Below are positions 1-5,576 of a stretch of DNA of 5,576 nucleotides, one piece after another. The translations under genes were made by a program, and so were the position numbers. Position 1 is the stretch's first letter. Every line of letters starts with the position of its first letter. This DNA is from a bacterium. GTDB lineage: Bacteria; KSB1; UBA2214. The stretch covers positions 1-5,576 of the forward strand of contig JAKQKF010000346.1 in assembly GCA_029560815.1 (NCBI GenBank), written 5' to 3'. The notes under the pieces were generated by a model, which ran no database searches, was not told the origin of the DNA, and saw only the letters and a program-made list of their open reading frames with translations.

Positions 1-903
1 CGGGTCGCTGCCCATCGAGCGGTCGGGCCAGGGGTAGAGGCCGGGCATGAAGGTGCTGTAAAAGAGCCAGAAACGGCCGGTGGCGAACTCTTGCGGCAGG
101 GGGGCGTAGACCTCCTGCCAGATGAAGGGCTCCCCGGAGGCGGGGTCATACCAGCCGCGCGCGATCGCTTCGCTCATCCAGTTTTCGGAGAGGATGAAAT
201 TCTCCGAGTCGGCGGGGTCGATCTTTTTGAGGATGCTCCAGTTGGGTACCATGGTGGCCTGGTCGTCGCCGAGGCGCTGGGCCGCCCAGATGGCGCCGGG
301 CTGGCCGCTCGCTTTTTTCCACTCCGGGCCGACGCCAAAAACCTCGAGGATCCATACCTCTCCCGTGTCGCCGATGGCGAGGGTTTCGCTGCCGTCGCCT
401 GAGGAGCAGAGAAATCCGTATGTAGTCATCAGGTCGCCGATGAGGCGGACCGCTGCGCGGGCGGTGCGGCAGCGCTCGAGGGCGAAGATCTGCGCCATCT
501 CGATGGTCATGATCTGTTCGCACTTGCCCTTCTCATTGGTCAGCTCCGGCCGCTGGTTGGTTGTGCTCTCGGCGATGCCGAGCTGGTGCTCGTTCACATG
601 CGAATAGGCGGAGCGGATATAGGTAAAGGTGCGTCGCACCTGGGGGATGTAGCCGAGGATCTCGGCCGGATTTTCCAGCGGCTGGGCGGGATCCTGGATG
701 CCCCAGTAGACCGGGGCGAGGGCGCCCTCGGGCCAGCTGCGCCCGGGCACGACGCGGATGCGCGAGTCGGGGCCGGTGTCGGTGTGGGAGAGGATGACCG
801 AGCCGTCGGCCGAGGCTTTTTTGCCCACGGCGATGATGGTGCAGGGGCGGACCGAAGAGACTGCGCACAGGAGGAGGACTAGTCCAACCAGAATTTTTTT
901 CAT
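1..903 (-). CDS. C69-family dipeptidase, secreted (partial: C-terminus beyond left edge)
   Basis: Probable cysteine peptidase of family C69 (PepD/U34-like, Ntn-hydrolase fold), expected to cleave dipeptides outside the cytoplasm. 301 codons are visible and the frame is open to the window edge. Residues 1-17 form a Sec signal (MKK, then a hydrophobic run LVGLVLLLCAV). The mature start is Cys21 in CTIIAVGKKASADGS (21-35). In this family that Cys is the nucleophile, placed at the N-terminus by processing, and the following K-[AG]-S-x-DGS block is a hallmark. Further family-like blocks are SHTD (39-42), NEHQLGIAEST (104-114), and LAIGDTGEVWILEVFG (175-190) followed by DDQATMVPN. The start ATG at 903-901 overlaps the stop of the upstream glycosyltransferase and has a good ribosome binding site. 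The family call is firm. Substrate is unknown, and a structural or amidase-like role in envelope peptide turnover is possible. Confidence 0.88.
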   Translation of the reverse strand, partial: MKKILVGLVLLLCAVSSVRPCTIIAVGKKASADGSVILSHTDTGPDSRIRVVPGRSWPEGALAPVYWGIQDPAQPLENPAEILGYIPQVRRTFTYIRSAYSHVNEHQLGIAESTTNQRPELTNEKGKCEQIMTIEMAQIFALERCRTARAAVRLIGDLMTTYGFLCSSGDGSETLAIGDTGEVWILEVFGVGPEWKKASGQPGAIWAAQRLGDDQATMVPNWSILKKIDPADSENFILSENWMSEAIARGWYDPASGEPFIWQEVYAPLPQEFATGRFWLFYSTFMPGLYPWPDRSMGSDP

Positions 904-2132
904 GAGGGTCTCCCTGATTCTTTCATAACATCCTGCAGTATTTTTTCGAGTTCGACTGCCGCCTGGCGGCGTGAAAAATTGTTTTCGACAAAGGCGCGGC
1001 CGGCCGCGCCCATCTTTTTGGCCAGTGCGGGATCGGCCTTGAGCGTCAGGATGGCCCGGCGCAGCTGCTCGTCGTTTTCGGGTTCGACGTAGAGGCCGGC
1101 GCCGATTCTCTCCACCAGCTCACGCGCCTCGCCATCGACGCTGAGCAGCAGGGGACGGCTGCAGGCCATGACGTCGAACATTTTGGAGGGGAGGGCGCCG
1201 CGAAAGGTCTCCCGCTTTTTCAGGGGCACCAGACAGCAGTCGGCCGCCGAAAGGTATTCGGCGATGCGCTCGCGCGGAATCTCGCCGAGCAGGGTCAGAT
1301 TGGTCAGCTGCCGTTCCTTTTTCAGGGCTTCGATCCGGTGTTTGACCGGACCTTCGCCGACAAAGGCGAACTGAATGCCGGCATCGGATTTCAGCTGCTC
1401 TACAACCCGGCAGATCTCCTCCAGCCCCTGGGCGATGCCGAGGATGCCGGCGTACATCACCACGAATTTCTCCCCCCAGCCCAGCTCCCTGCGCATGCCG
1501 TCGCCGCGGTCGTAAATGAGTTCGCAGTTGGTGCCGTTGTAGATCAGATGCAGTTTGGCGCCAAGGCCCCGGGCGGCGAGCGCGTCGTAAATGCCCCTGG
1601 TCACAGCGATGATGCATCTGGCCTTGCGGTAGTAGAGCCGGTCGAGCCAGCCGGCCATTTTGAGCAGGCGGGGGTTGCTCAGCTCGCCGAGTTCGGCGGC
1701 GGACTGGACCCAGAGGTCGCGCACCTCGTAGACAAAACGGGCCCGCTTTACCAGGCTCAGCCAGAGGCCGGAGACGCCCACAAAATAGGGGGGCGACGTG
1801 GCATAGACGATGTCGAAGGGTCCCTTGACCAGAGTGCCGACCAGAGCGGCGTTGACCATGAAGGTGAGATAGAAACCCAGGCGGGTGAAAAAGGTCTTGA
1901 CCGGCCGGGCGTAGACCCGGACGCGCACCACACGGATGCCCTCGAGCTCGTCCTTGACGTACCAGCGGCGCCGATACTCGGGCGGGATGATCCCCTTCGG
2001 GTGGTTGGGAAATTCGGTCAGGACGGTGACCTTGTGGCCGAGGCGGACCAGGTTGGCGGCCATCTCGAAGGCCCGGTTCTGGGTGGCTCCCACTTCGGGC
2101 GGAAAATATTGGCTGATGTAGAGAATGTTCAT
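900..2132 (-). CDS. GT4-family glycosyltransferase, WbuB/WcaI-like
   Basis: A 410-residue retaining GT-B glycosyltransferase, the usual length for this group. It most likely moves a sugar from a nucleotide-sugar donor onto a lipid-linked or polysaccharide acceptor at the cytoplasmic face of the inner membrane, for O-antigen, capsule or exopolysaccharide. The N-terminal acceptor domain (about 1-200) opens with MNILYISQYFPPEVGATQNR, has the subgroup-typical FPNHPKG (41-47), and carries EVRDLWVQSAAELG (136-149). A hydrophobic patch at 87-103 may touch the membrane. The donor domain (about 220-400) has YAGILGIAQGLEEI (227-240), FVGEGP (257-262), LLGEIPRERIAEYLSAAD (281-298) and PSKMFDVMACSRP (315-327). 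The last is the counterpart of the EX7E region, with Asp320 at the second acidic position. The start fits the family N-terminus, and an in-frame TGA lies just upstream. No clear Shine-Dalgarno sequence precedes it. The gene is divergent from the GH26 gene and overlaps the C69 peptidase gene by ATGA. WbuB of E. coli O26 is proposed to transfer L-FucNAc; the donor here cannot be read from sequence. Confidence 0.93.
   Translation of the reverse strand: MNILYISQYFPPEVGATQNRAFEMAANLVRLGHKVTVLTEFPNHPKGIIPPEYRRRWYVKDELEGIRVVRVRVYARPVKTFFTRLGFYLTFMVNAALVGTLVKGPFDIVYATSPPYFVGVSGLWLSLVKRARFVYEVRDLWVQSAAELGELSNPRLLKMAGWLDRLYYRKARCIIAVTRGIYDALAARGLGAKLHLIYNGTNCELIYDRGDGMRRELGWGEKFVVMYAGILGIAQGLEEICRVVEQLKSDAGIQFAFVGEGPVKHRIEALKKERQLTNLTLLGEIPRERIAEYLSAADCCLVPLKKRETFRGALPSKMFDVMACSRPLLLSVDGEARELVERIGAGLYVEPENDEQLRRAILTLKADPALAKKMGAAGRAFVENNFSRRQAAVELEKILQDVMKESGRPS
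909..915 (-). promoter_or_regulatory. Ribosome binding site of the C69 dipeptidase
   Basis: On the minus strand AGGGAGA lies inside the last codons of the glycosyltransferase gene. Its GGGAG core is six bases before the ATG at 903. This supports the 903 start and, with the ATGA overlap, translational coupling to the gene upstream. Confidence 0.6.
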
Positions 2133-2139
2133 GGGGATT

Positions 2140-2168
2140 AAAATAGCAATACCGGATCATATATTCAA
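2140..2168 (-). promoter_or_regulatory. Candidate promoter for the glycosyltransferase-dipeptidase operon
   Basis: Reading leftwards, TTGAAT (2168-2163) and TATTTT (2145-2140) are 17 bases apart, with 4/6 matches to each sigma70 box. Transcription would start around 2133-2134, directly in front of the ATG at 2132, giving an almost leaderless mRNA. A competing -10 box, TATGAT (2161-2156), matches 5/6 but has no good -35. It would give a leader of about 17 bases. Real sigma consensus in this organism is unknown. Confidence 0.3.
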
Positions 2169-2200
2169 ACGAATTCTGGCCGGAGCCGGGGCGGGTCCAC

Positions 2201-2217
2201 TGGAGACGGTGGAGACG
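2201..2217. repeat. Two-copy 9-bp tandem repeat in the divergent promoter region
   Basis: TGGAGACG occurs at 2201-2208 and again at 2210-2217, a 9-base period. It sits between the two divergent promoter candidates, a position where a regulator site would be expected. Two short copies in GC-rich DNA can arise by chance, so an operator role is only a possibility. Confidence 0.25.
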
Positions 2218-2240
2218 AGGGGACAGGGCAAAGTTTATCC

Positions 2241-2270
2241 TTGATTTTGAGCACCGGCAGTGGTTATATT
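2241..2270 (+). promoter_or_regulatory. Sigma70-like promoter of the GH26 operon
   Basis: TTGATT (2241-2246) and TATATT (2265-2270) are 18 bases apart; the boxes match the consensus 4/6 and 5/6. A TG lies at 2261-2262. Transcription would start near 2277, leaving a leader of about 20 bases that holds the AAGAAAGG ribosome site before ATG 2296. The region is the local AT-rich dip in GC-rich DNA. The fit of promoter, leader and start codon is what makes this credible. Confidence 0.45.
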
Positions 2271-2280
2271 TGAGAAATGC

Positions 2281-2288
2281 AAGAAAGG
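2281..2288 (+). promoter_or_regulatory. Ribosome binding site deciding the GH26 start
   Basis: AAGAAAGG ends seven bases before the ATG at 2296. This favours 2296 over the in-frame GTG at 2260, which has no comparable site and falls inside the proposed promoter. The 2296 start also leaves a clean lipoprotein signal peptide. Confidence 0.6.
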
Positions 2289-2295
2289 TCATCCC

Positions 2296-3438
2296 ATGCG
2301 CACAGGCAAGATTACTCTCCTCCTTTTCATCGCCCTCGCGGCCTCGATCGCCTGCGGCAAAAAGGAGTCTCCGAACGGACCGGAGGACACCAGGCCGGTC
2401 GTGAAAAACACCATTCTCGTCGACTCGCTCGCCACCCCCGAAACCGTCGCCCTCTTTACCAATCTGAAAACGGCCGCCAGTACCGGCCTGCTCTTCGGCC
2501 ATCAGGACGATCTCGCCTACGGCGTCGGCTGGAAAGCCACGCCGGGCCGTTCCGATGTCAAGGAGGTCTGCGGCGATTATCCCGCCGTCTACGGCTGGGA
2601 TCTGGGGGACATTCACAAGGAGGCCAATCTCGACGGCGTCTATTTCGAAGCCATGAAGCGGTGGATCAGGGAGGTCTACAGCCGCGGCGGTATCAATACC
2701 ATCAGCATGCATCTGGATAATCCGGTCAGCGGCGGCAGTGCCTGGGACAATTCGGCTGCGGTTAAATACATCCTCCCCGGCCAGTCCCATCATGCCGGTT
2801 ACCTGCAGACCCTTGACAAGATCGCGGCCTTTTTAAAGGATCTCAAAGCCCCGGACGGCACCTTTATCCCGGTCATCCTGCGGCCTTATCATGAGCACAA
2901 CCACAGCTGGCCCTGGTGGGGATCCTCCGCCTGCACGCCGGCCGAGTACAGTGCCCTGTGGCAGATGACGGTGCAGTACCTGCGCGATACCAAAGGGCTG
3001 CATCATCTGCTCTACGCCATCTCGCCCCAGGAGGTGGACAGCGAGGCGCAATATCTGGCGCGCTATCCCGGCGATGCGTGGGTCGATATCCTTGGTATGG
3101 ATTATTATCTGCTGACTACAAAGGGCCGCATCGATGATCTCGGCAAGGCCCTGGCGATGATGGCGGAGATGGCCCAGGCCCGCGGCAAGCTCTCCGCTCT
3201 CACCGAGGTCGGCTGGGAGAATGTGCCGGTCAGCGATTACTGGACCGGTTATCTGCTCCCCGCGGTGATGTATAACACCCAGTCCAAAATGACCGCCTGG
3301 GCTCTGGTCTGGCGCAACGCCAGCGCCAGCCACTACTGGGCCCCCTATGTCGGACAAGTCAGCGCCACCGATTTCTCCCTCTTTCATCTCAATCCTTTCA
3401 CCCTCTTCGAAAAGGACTTGCCGGCGATGTACCGGTGA
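2296..3438 (+). CDS. GH26 glycoside hydrolase, beta-mannanase type, lipoprotein
   Basis: A 380-residue glycoside hydrolase family 26 enzyme, most likely an endo-beta-1,4-mannanase (EC 3.2.1.78) acting on mannan, glucomannan or galactomannan. Residues 1-20 are a lipoprotein signal (MRTGK, hydrophobic stretch, then ASIAC). Cys20 is the likely lipidated residue and no Asp follows at +2, which in many Gram-negatives means the outer membrane. A short polar linker (21-38) leads into one (beta/alpha)8 catalytic domain (about 45-375). GH26 signatures are LLFGHQDD (65-72), YGWDLGD (99-105), SMHLDNP (137-143), and ILRPYHEHNHSWPWWG (194-209), with Glu200 as the predicted acid/base. LTEVGWE (302-308) supplies Glu304 as the predicted nucleophile. 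No carbohydrate-binding module is present. It appears to head an operon with two membrane-associated genes, the next one starting 39 bases on. No SusC/SusD-type partner is in view. Other GH26 activities (mannobiohydrolase, beta-1,3-xylanase, lichenase) cannot be excluded from sequence. Confidence 0.92.
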   Translation: MRTGKITLLLFIALAASIACGKKESPNGPEDTRPVVKNTILVDSLATPETVALFTNLKTAASTGLLFGHQDDLAYGVGWKATPGRSDVKEVCGDYPAVYGWDLGDIHKEANLDGVYFEAMKRWIREVYSRGGINTISMHLDNPVSGGSAWDNSAAVKYILPGQSHHAGYLQTLDKIAAFLKDLKAPDGTFIPVILRPYHEHNHSWPWWGSSACTPAEYSALWQMTVQYLRDTKGLHHLLYAISPQEVDSEAQYLARYPGDAWVDILGMDYYLLTTKGRIDDLGKALAMMAEMAQARGKLSALTEVGWENVPVSDYWTGYLLPAVMYNTQSKMTAWALVWRNASASHYWAPYVGQVSATDFSLFHLNPFTLFEKDLPAMYR

Positions 3439-3466
3439 ACAACCACAGAGTGCCGTGTACTTTTTT

Positions 3467-3472
3467 AAGAGG
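3467..3472 (+). promoter_or_regulatory. Ribosome binding site of the TIGR03546-like gene
   Basis: AAGAGG ends five bases before ATG 3478, in the 39-base gap after the GH26 stop. The preceding run of six T (3461-3466) has no convincing stem before it, so read-through from the GH26 gene is expected. Confidence 0.6.
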
Positions 3473-3477
3473 CGCTT

Positions 3478-4005
3478 ATGTTCTGGCTAAAACTTTTTCA
3501 GGATATCCTGGCCATCTTCCGTGAGGGACAGAGCCCCCGCCAGGTGGCCGGCGGTTTCATGCTCGGCTCGATCGTCGGTTTTTCGCCGATGCTGACCCTG
3601 CAGGGGCTCGTGGTCTGGCTGATCATCCTGATCCTCAACGTCAACCTCGGGGCCGTATTCCTCTCCCTTACGGTCTGCGCCCTGCTGGCCTGGCTGCTCG
3701 ATCCCTTCTTCCACTGGCTGGGCTATCAGATTCTGGTCAACATCCCGGCTCTGCAGTCCTTCTGGACCTCGTTCTACAACTCCCTGCTCTCGCCTCTGAC
3801 CCGCTTCAACAACACCGTGGTGATGGGCAGTTTTGTGGCCGCCCTCGTTCTCGCCCTGCCCGTTTACTTTGGCATGAAGCACCTGGTCATCGCCTACCGG
3901 AAAACCCTCGGGGCGAAAGTGGAGAAACTCAAAATCTATCAGGCGGTCAAAAAGAGCGGCCTGGTGCGCACCTGGATGAAGATCCGCGATCTGGGAGGCC
4001 GATGA
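3478..4005 (+). CDS. TIGR03546-like small integral membrane protein (DUF2062-related)
   Basis: A 175-residue membrane protein of unknown function. It resembles the uncharacterized TIGR03546 family, whose members are usually encoded beside a TIGR03545 protein, as here. The N-terminal segment has the glycine-rich block QVAGGFMLGSIVGFSPMLTL (22-41), similar to the membrane re-entrant or helix motif of DUF2062 proteins. Hydrophobic stretches lie at about 24-40, 43-56, 57-75 and 113-136, giving three or four membrane passes. A basic amphipathic tail (140-175, many Lys and Arg) is probably cytoplasmic. The gene follows GH26 by 39 bases and overlaps the next gene at TGATG (4003-4007), so the two products are probably made in linked amounts. 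The pairing suggests a physical or functional complex in the inner membrane, but no catalytic residues are apparent and I assign no reaction. Confidence 0.82.
   Translation: MFWLKLFQDILAIFREGQSPRQVAGGFMLGSIVGFSPMLTLQGLVVWLIILILNVNLGAVFLSLTVCALLAWLLDPFFHWLGYQILVNIPALQSFWTSFYNSLLSPLTRFNNTVVMGSFVAALVLALPVYFGMKHLVIAYRKTLGAKVEKLKIYQAVKKSGLVRTWMKIRDLGGR
3993..3998 (+). promoter_or_regulatory. Ribosome binding site inside the TIGR03546-like gene end
   Basis: GGGAGG lies in the last codons of the upstream gene. It is six bases before ATG 4005 but only three before ATG 4002, which favours 4005 as the start of the downstream gene. Confidence 0.6.
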
Positions 4006-5576
4006 TGAGAAAGAATTTCATCCTCTTCGTCCTCATCCCCCTGATCATATTTCTTGTCGTCGCCTGGTTCCGGATCGACCGCTGGGTCGAGTCCGGGCTC
4101 GAGCGCGCCGGGGAGGAACTGGTTGGCGCCCGGGTCGAAATCGACCGGCTGGATCTGACTTTCTCCCCCCTTATGGTCCGTTTCGGCCGGCTCGAAGTGG
4201 CTTCCACGCAGGATTCCCTGCGCAATCTCTTCGAGACCGGGGAGGTGCACTATACGATGGATTTTGGCCAGCTGCTGCGGGGCAAGACGATCGTCGATTC
4301 CATGGAGGTCGACGGTTTAATCCTCGGCACGCAGCGGAGCTCCAGCGGCTTCCTGCCCGGCCGGCGCAAGGGGCTGCTCGAAGGGTCGTTGGGCAAAGAC
4401 AACTTTCAGGCGGTGATGGATCGGCTGCTGCAGCAGGTCAAGGCCTCAACGCCCCTCTTCGATCCGGCCCTCTGGCGCGGCAGGATCAACGTCGACAGCC
4501 TGATCAAGGCGCAGAATTTTCAGACCCTTGCCCTGGTCGATTCACTCAGGCAGCTCACCGCCTCCTCGGTGGCCGAATGGGACACCACGCTGCAGGCGGT
4601 CAAAGCGGCCGGGCAGCGGCTGCAGGAGATGAAAGAGCGCATCCTCGCCATCCATCCCCCGGAATTGAAGAGCGTCGAGGAGGTCACCAAAGCCCTGGCC
4701 ACCATCGATGCGGCGCGCAAGACCTATAACGAATTGACGGCCGCTTTTAATGAACGCCATGCCACGATCCGCGGCAAGGTCGAGGACCTCTCAGGCGCCG
4801 TCGGCACCATCGACGACGCGGTCAAGGCCGATGTCAGGCACGTGCTCTCCCTGGCCCGGCTGCCCGATATCAACACCATGGGGCTGGCTGAACTGCTGAT
4901 CGGGCAGCAGGTGCTCGAAAATGCCGAGCGGGTCGCCGCCCTGGTCGATGATAGCCGCGCCCTGGCCGCACGCTGGACCCCCAAACCCCTCTATGTCTAT
5001 CCCGAACGGATGAAGGGTCAGGAGATTCCTTTTCCGGTCGTCCGCGGCTATCCTGAATTATGGATCAAGCGGCTCAAGATCAGCGGCGGGAGCGGCAGCG
5101 AGCAATCCCGGAATTACATCCGCCTGGCGGGTATGGTCGATAACATCTCCTCGGACCACCGGCTCGCCGGCGAGCCGATGAGTTTCACCCTGGACGGCAC
5201 GCGGGGCGCCACCCTGGGTTTCGGACTCGTCGGCCGGATCGACCGCCGGGCGGAGACGCCTATCGACCACTATACCGCGCGCATCAGCGGCATCCACCTG
5301 CCCGCTTTCAGCCTGGGCAAAGCCGATTTTCTGCCGGCGGTAGCGACCGGCCCCACCCTGGCGGCCGATGTGACGATTTCCATACCCGGATCCAGCTTTG
5401 ATGTGCAGGGAGACCTGCGGCTGCGCGCGCTTGCTCTCGCCTTTCAGAACGATCCGCGCAACGTCGGCGAGCGCCTCGCCCGCGATATCCTGACGGGTGT
5501 GACCGGTTTCGATGCCGGATTCAGACTGCGGCGCGGCGGCGAAGGGGTCAACGCCGTCTTCACCACCGACCTCGAC
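4005..5576 (+). CDS. TIGR03545-like membrane-anchored coiled-coil/AsmA-like protein (partial at right edge)
   Basis: A large protein of unknown function; 524 codons are visible and the frame is open to the edge. It resembles the uncharacterized TIGR03545 family, the usual neighbour of TIGR03546. Order of parts: a single membrane anchor (about 4-21, after MRKN); a segment with ARVEIDRLDLTFSPLMVRF (42-60), then GRLEVAS and later VDSMEVDGLIL (97-107), whose alternating beta pattern recalls AsmA/DUF748 N-termini; a long charged alpha-helical part (about 163-320) with coiled-coil-like heptads; then a beta-rich part (about 325-524) containing YPELWIKRLKISG (349-361) and repeated strand-like stretches. 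One anchor and a long extracytoplasmic body suggest an inner-membrane protein reaching into the periplasm. ATG 4005 is chosen because GGGAGG is six bases away; ATG 4002 directly before it is the alternative and adds one Met. The AsmA link is my inference from pattern, not a proven homology. Confidence 0.8.
   Translation, partial: MRKNFILFVLIPLIIFLVVAWFRIDRWVESGLERAGEELVGARVEIDRLDLTFSPLMVRFGRLEVASTQDSLRNLFETGEVHYTMDFGQLLRGKTIVDSMEVDGLILGTQRSSSGFLPGRRKGLLEGSLGKDNFQAVMDRLLQQVKASTPLFDPALWRGRINVDSLIKAQNFQTLALVDSLRQLTASSVAEWDTTLQAVKAAGQRLQEMKERILAIHPPELKSVEEVTKALATIDAARKTYNELTAAFNERHATIRGKVEDLSGAVGTIDDAVKADVRHVLSLARLPDINTMGLAELLIGQQVLENAERVAALVDDSRALAARWTPKPLYVYPERMKGQEIPFPVVRGYPELWIKRLKISGGSGSEQSRNYIRLAGMVDNISSDHRLAGEPMSFTLDGTRGATLGFGLVGRIDRRAETPIDHYTARISGIHLPAFSLGKADFLPAVATGPTLAADVTISIPGSSFDVQGDLRLRALALAFQNDPRNVGERLARDILTGVTGFDAGFRLRRGGEGVNAVFTTDLD

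Noticed and set aside
856..867. Lipobox reading (LLLC at residues 10-13) in the dipeptidase signal
   Set aside because: The -1 residue is Leu rather than Gly, Ala or Ser, and the family needs a free catalytic Cys at residue 21.
1338..2141. Plus-strand open frame of 267 codons opposite the glycosyltransferase
   Set aside because: It is the antisense shadow of a confidently recognised GT4 gene. The composition is rich in Asp, Gly, Val and His without any domain pattern.
2260..2295. Upstream in-frame GTG start for the GH26 gene
   Set aside because: It would add 12 residues ahead of the lipoprotein signal, lacks a ribosome site and overlaps the proposed -10 box.
1120..2793. Long minus-strand open frame of 557 codons spanning the divergent spacer
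   Set aside because: It runs antisense to the GH26 gene and then out of frame through the GT4 gene. Its translation is Arg/Pro/Gly-rich and family-free, the usual shadow of GC-rich coding DNA.
2833..3387. Minus-strand open frame of 184 codons inside the GH26 gene
   Set aside because: It is antisense to the catalytic domain, which has intact family motifs on the plus strand, and has no recognisable signature of its own.
3445..3466. Possible terminator after the GH26 gene (CACAGAGTGCCGTG followed by six T)
   Set aside because: The stem is only three to five pairs with a mismatch, too weak for an intrinsic terminator. The T run directly precedes the next gene's ribosome site.
4002..4004. ATG 4002 as start of the TIGR03545-like gene
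   Set aside because: Possible, but only three bases separate it from GGGAGG; ATG 4005 has six. The difference is one Met.
1..5576. tRNA, rRNA, CRISPR array, insertion sequence or phage genes
   Set aside because: No direct-repeat array, transposase motif, terminal inverted repeats or RNA-gene pattern was seen on either strand; coding genes fill nearly the whole window.

Overview
The window is 5.6 kb of GC-rich, densely packed bacterial chromosome with five protein-coding genes. No RNA genes, mobile elements or CRISPR arrays are visible. Three proteins carry export or membrane signals: a secreted C69-type peptidase, a GH26 enzyme with a lipoprotein signal, and an AsmA-like protein with one N-terminal membrane anchor. 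A fourth is an integral membrane protein. Together they suggest a Gram-negative organism with an outer membrane. The style would fit an environmental FCB-group or candidate-phylum lineage (KSB1, Calditrichota or similar), but that placement is an impression and not something the window proves.

The left half (1-2132) is read leftwards. A WbuB/WcaI-like GT4 glycosyltransferase comes first (2132 to 900). It is followed, with a 4-base ATGA overlap, by a C69-family dipeptidase that runs off the left edge (903 to 1, 301 codons visible). The overlap makes co-transcription and translational coupling very likely.

The spacer at 2133-2295 (163 bp) is a divergent promoter region. A plausible sigma70-type promoter points right (2241-2270). 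A weaker candidate points left (2140-2168) and would give a nearly leaderless glycosyltransferase mRNA. A two-copy 9-bp repeat lies between them. This is the only sizeable non-coding stretch.

The right half (2296-5576) is read rightwards as a probable three-gene operon. It begins with a GH26 beta-mannanase-type lipoprotein, then a small DUF2062-like membrane protein (TIGR03546 type), then a large membrane-anchored coiled-coil/beta protein (TIGR03545 type, open at the right edge). The last two overlap at a TGATG junction. They form a recurrent neighbour pair in bacteria whose function I do not know to have been worked out.

The common theme is the cell envelope and extracellular polymers: glycan assembly (GT4), glycan breakdown (GH26), extracytoplasmic peptide hydrolysis (C69), and a paired membrane/periplasm module. 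The TIGR03545/TIGR03546 module is the strongest candidate for an undescribed system. The AsmA-like look of the large partner's N-terminus suggests an envelope lipid-transport or envelope-integrity role, as inference only.
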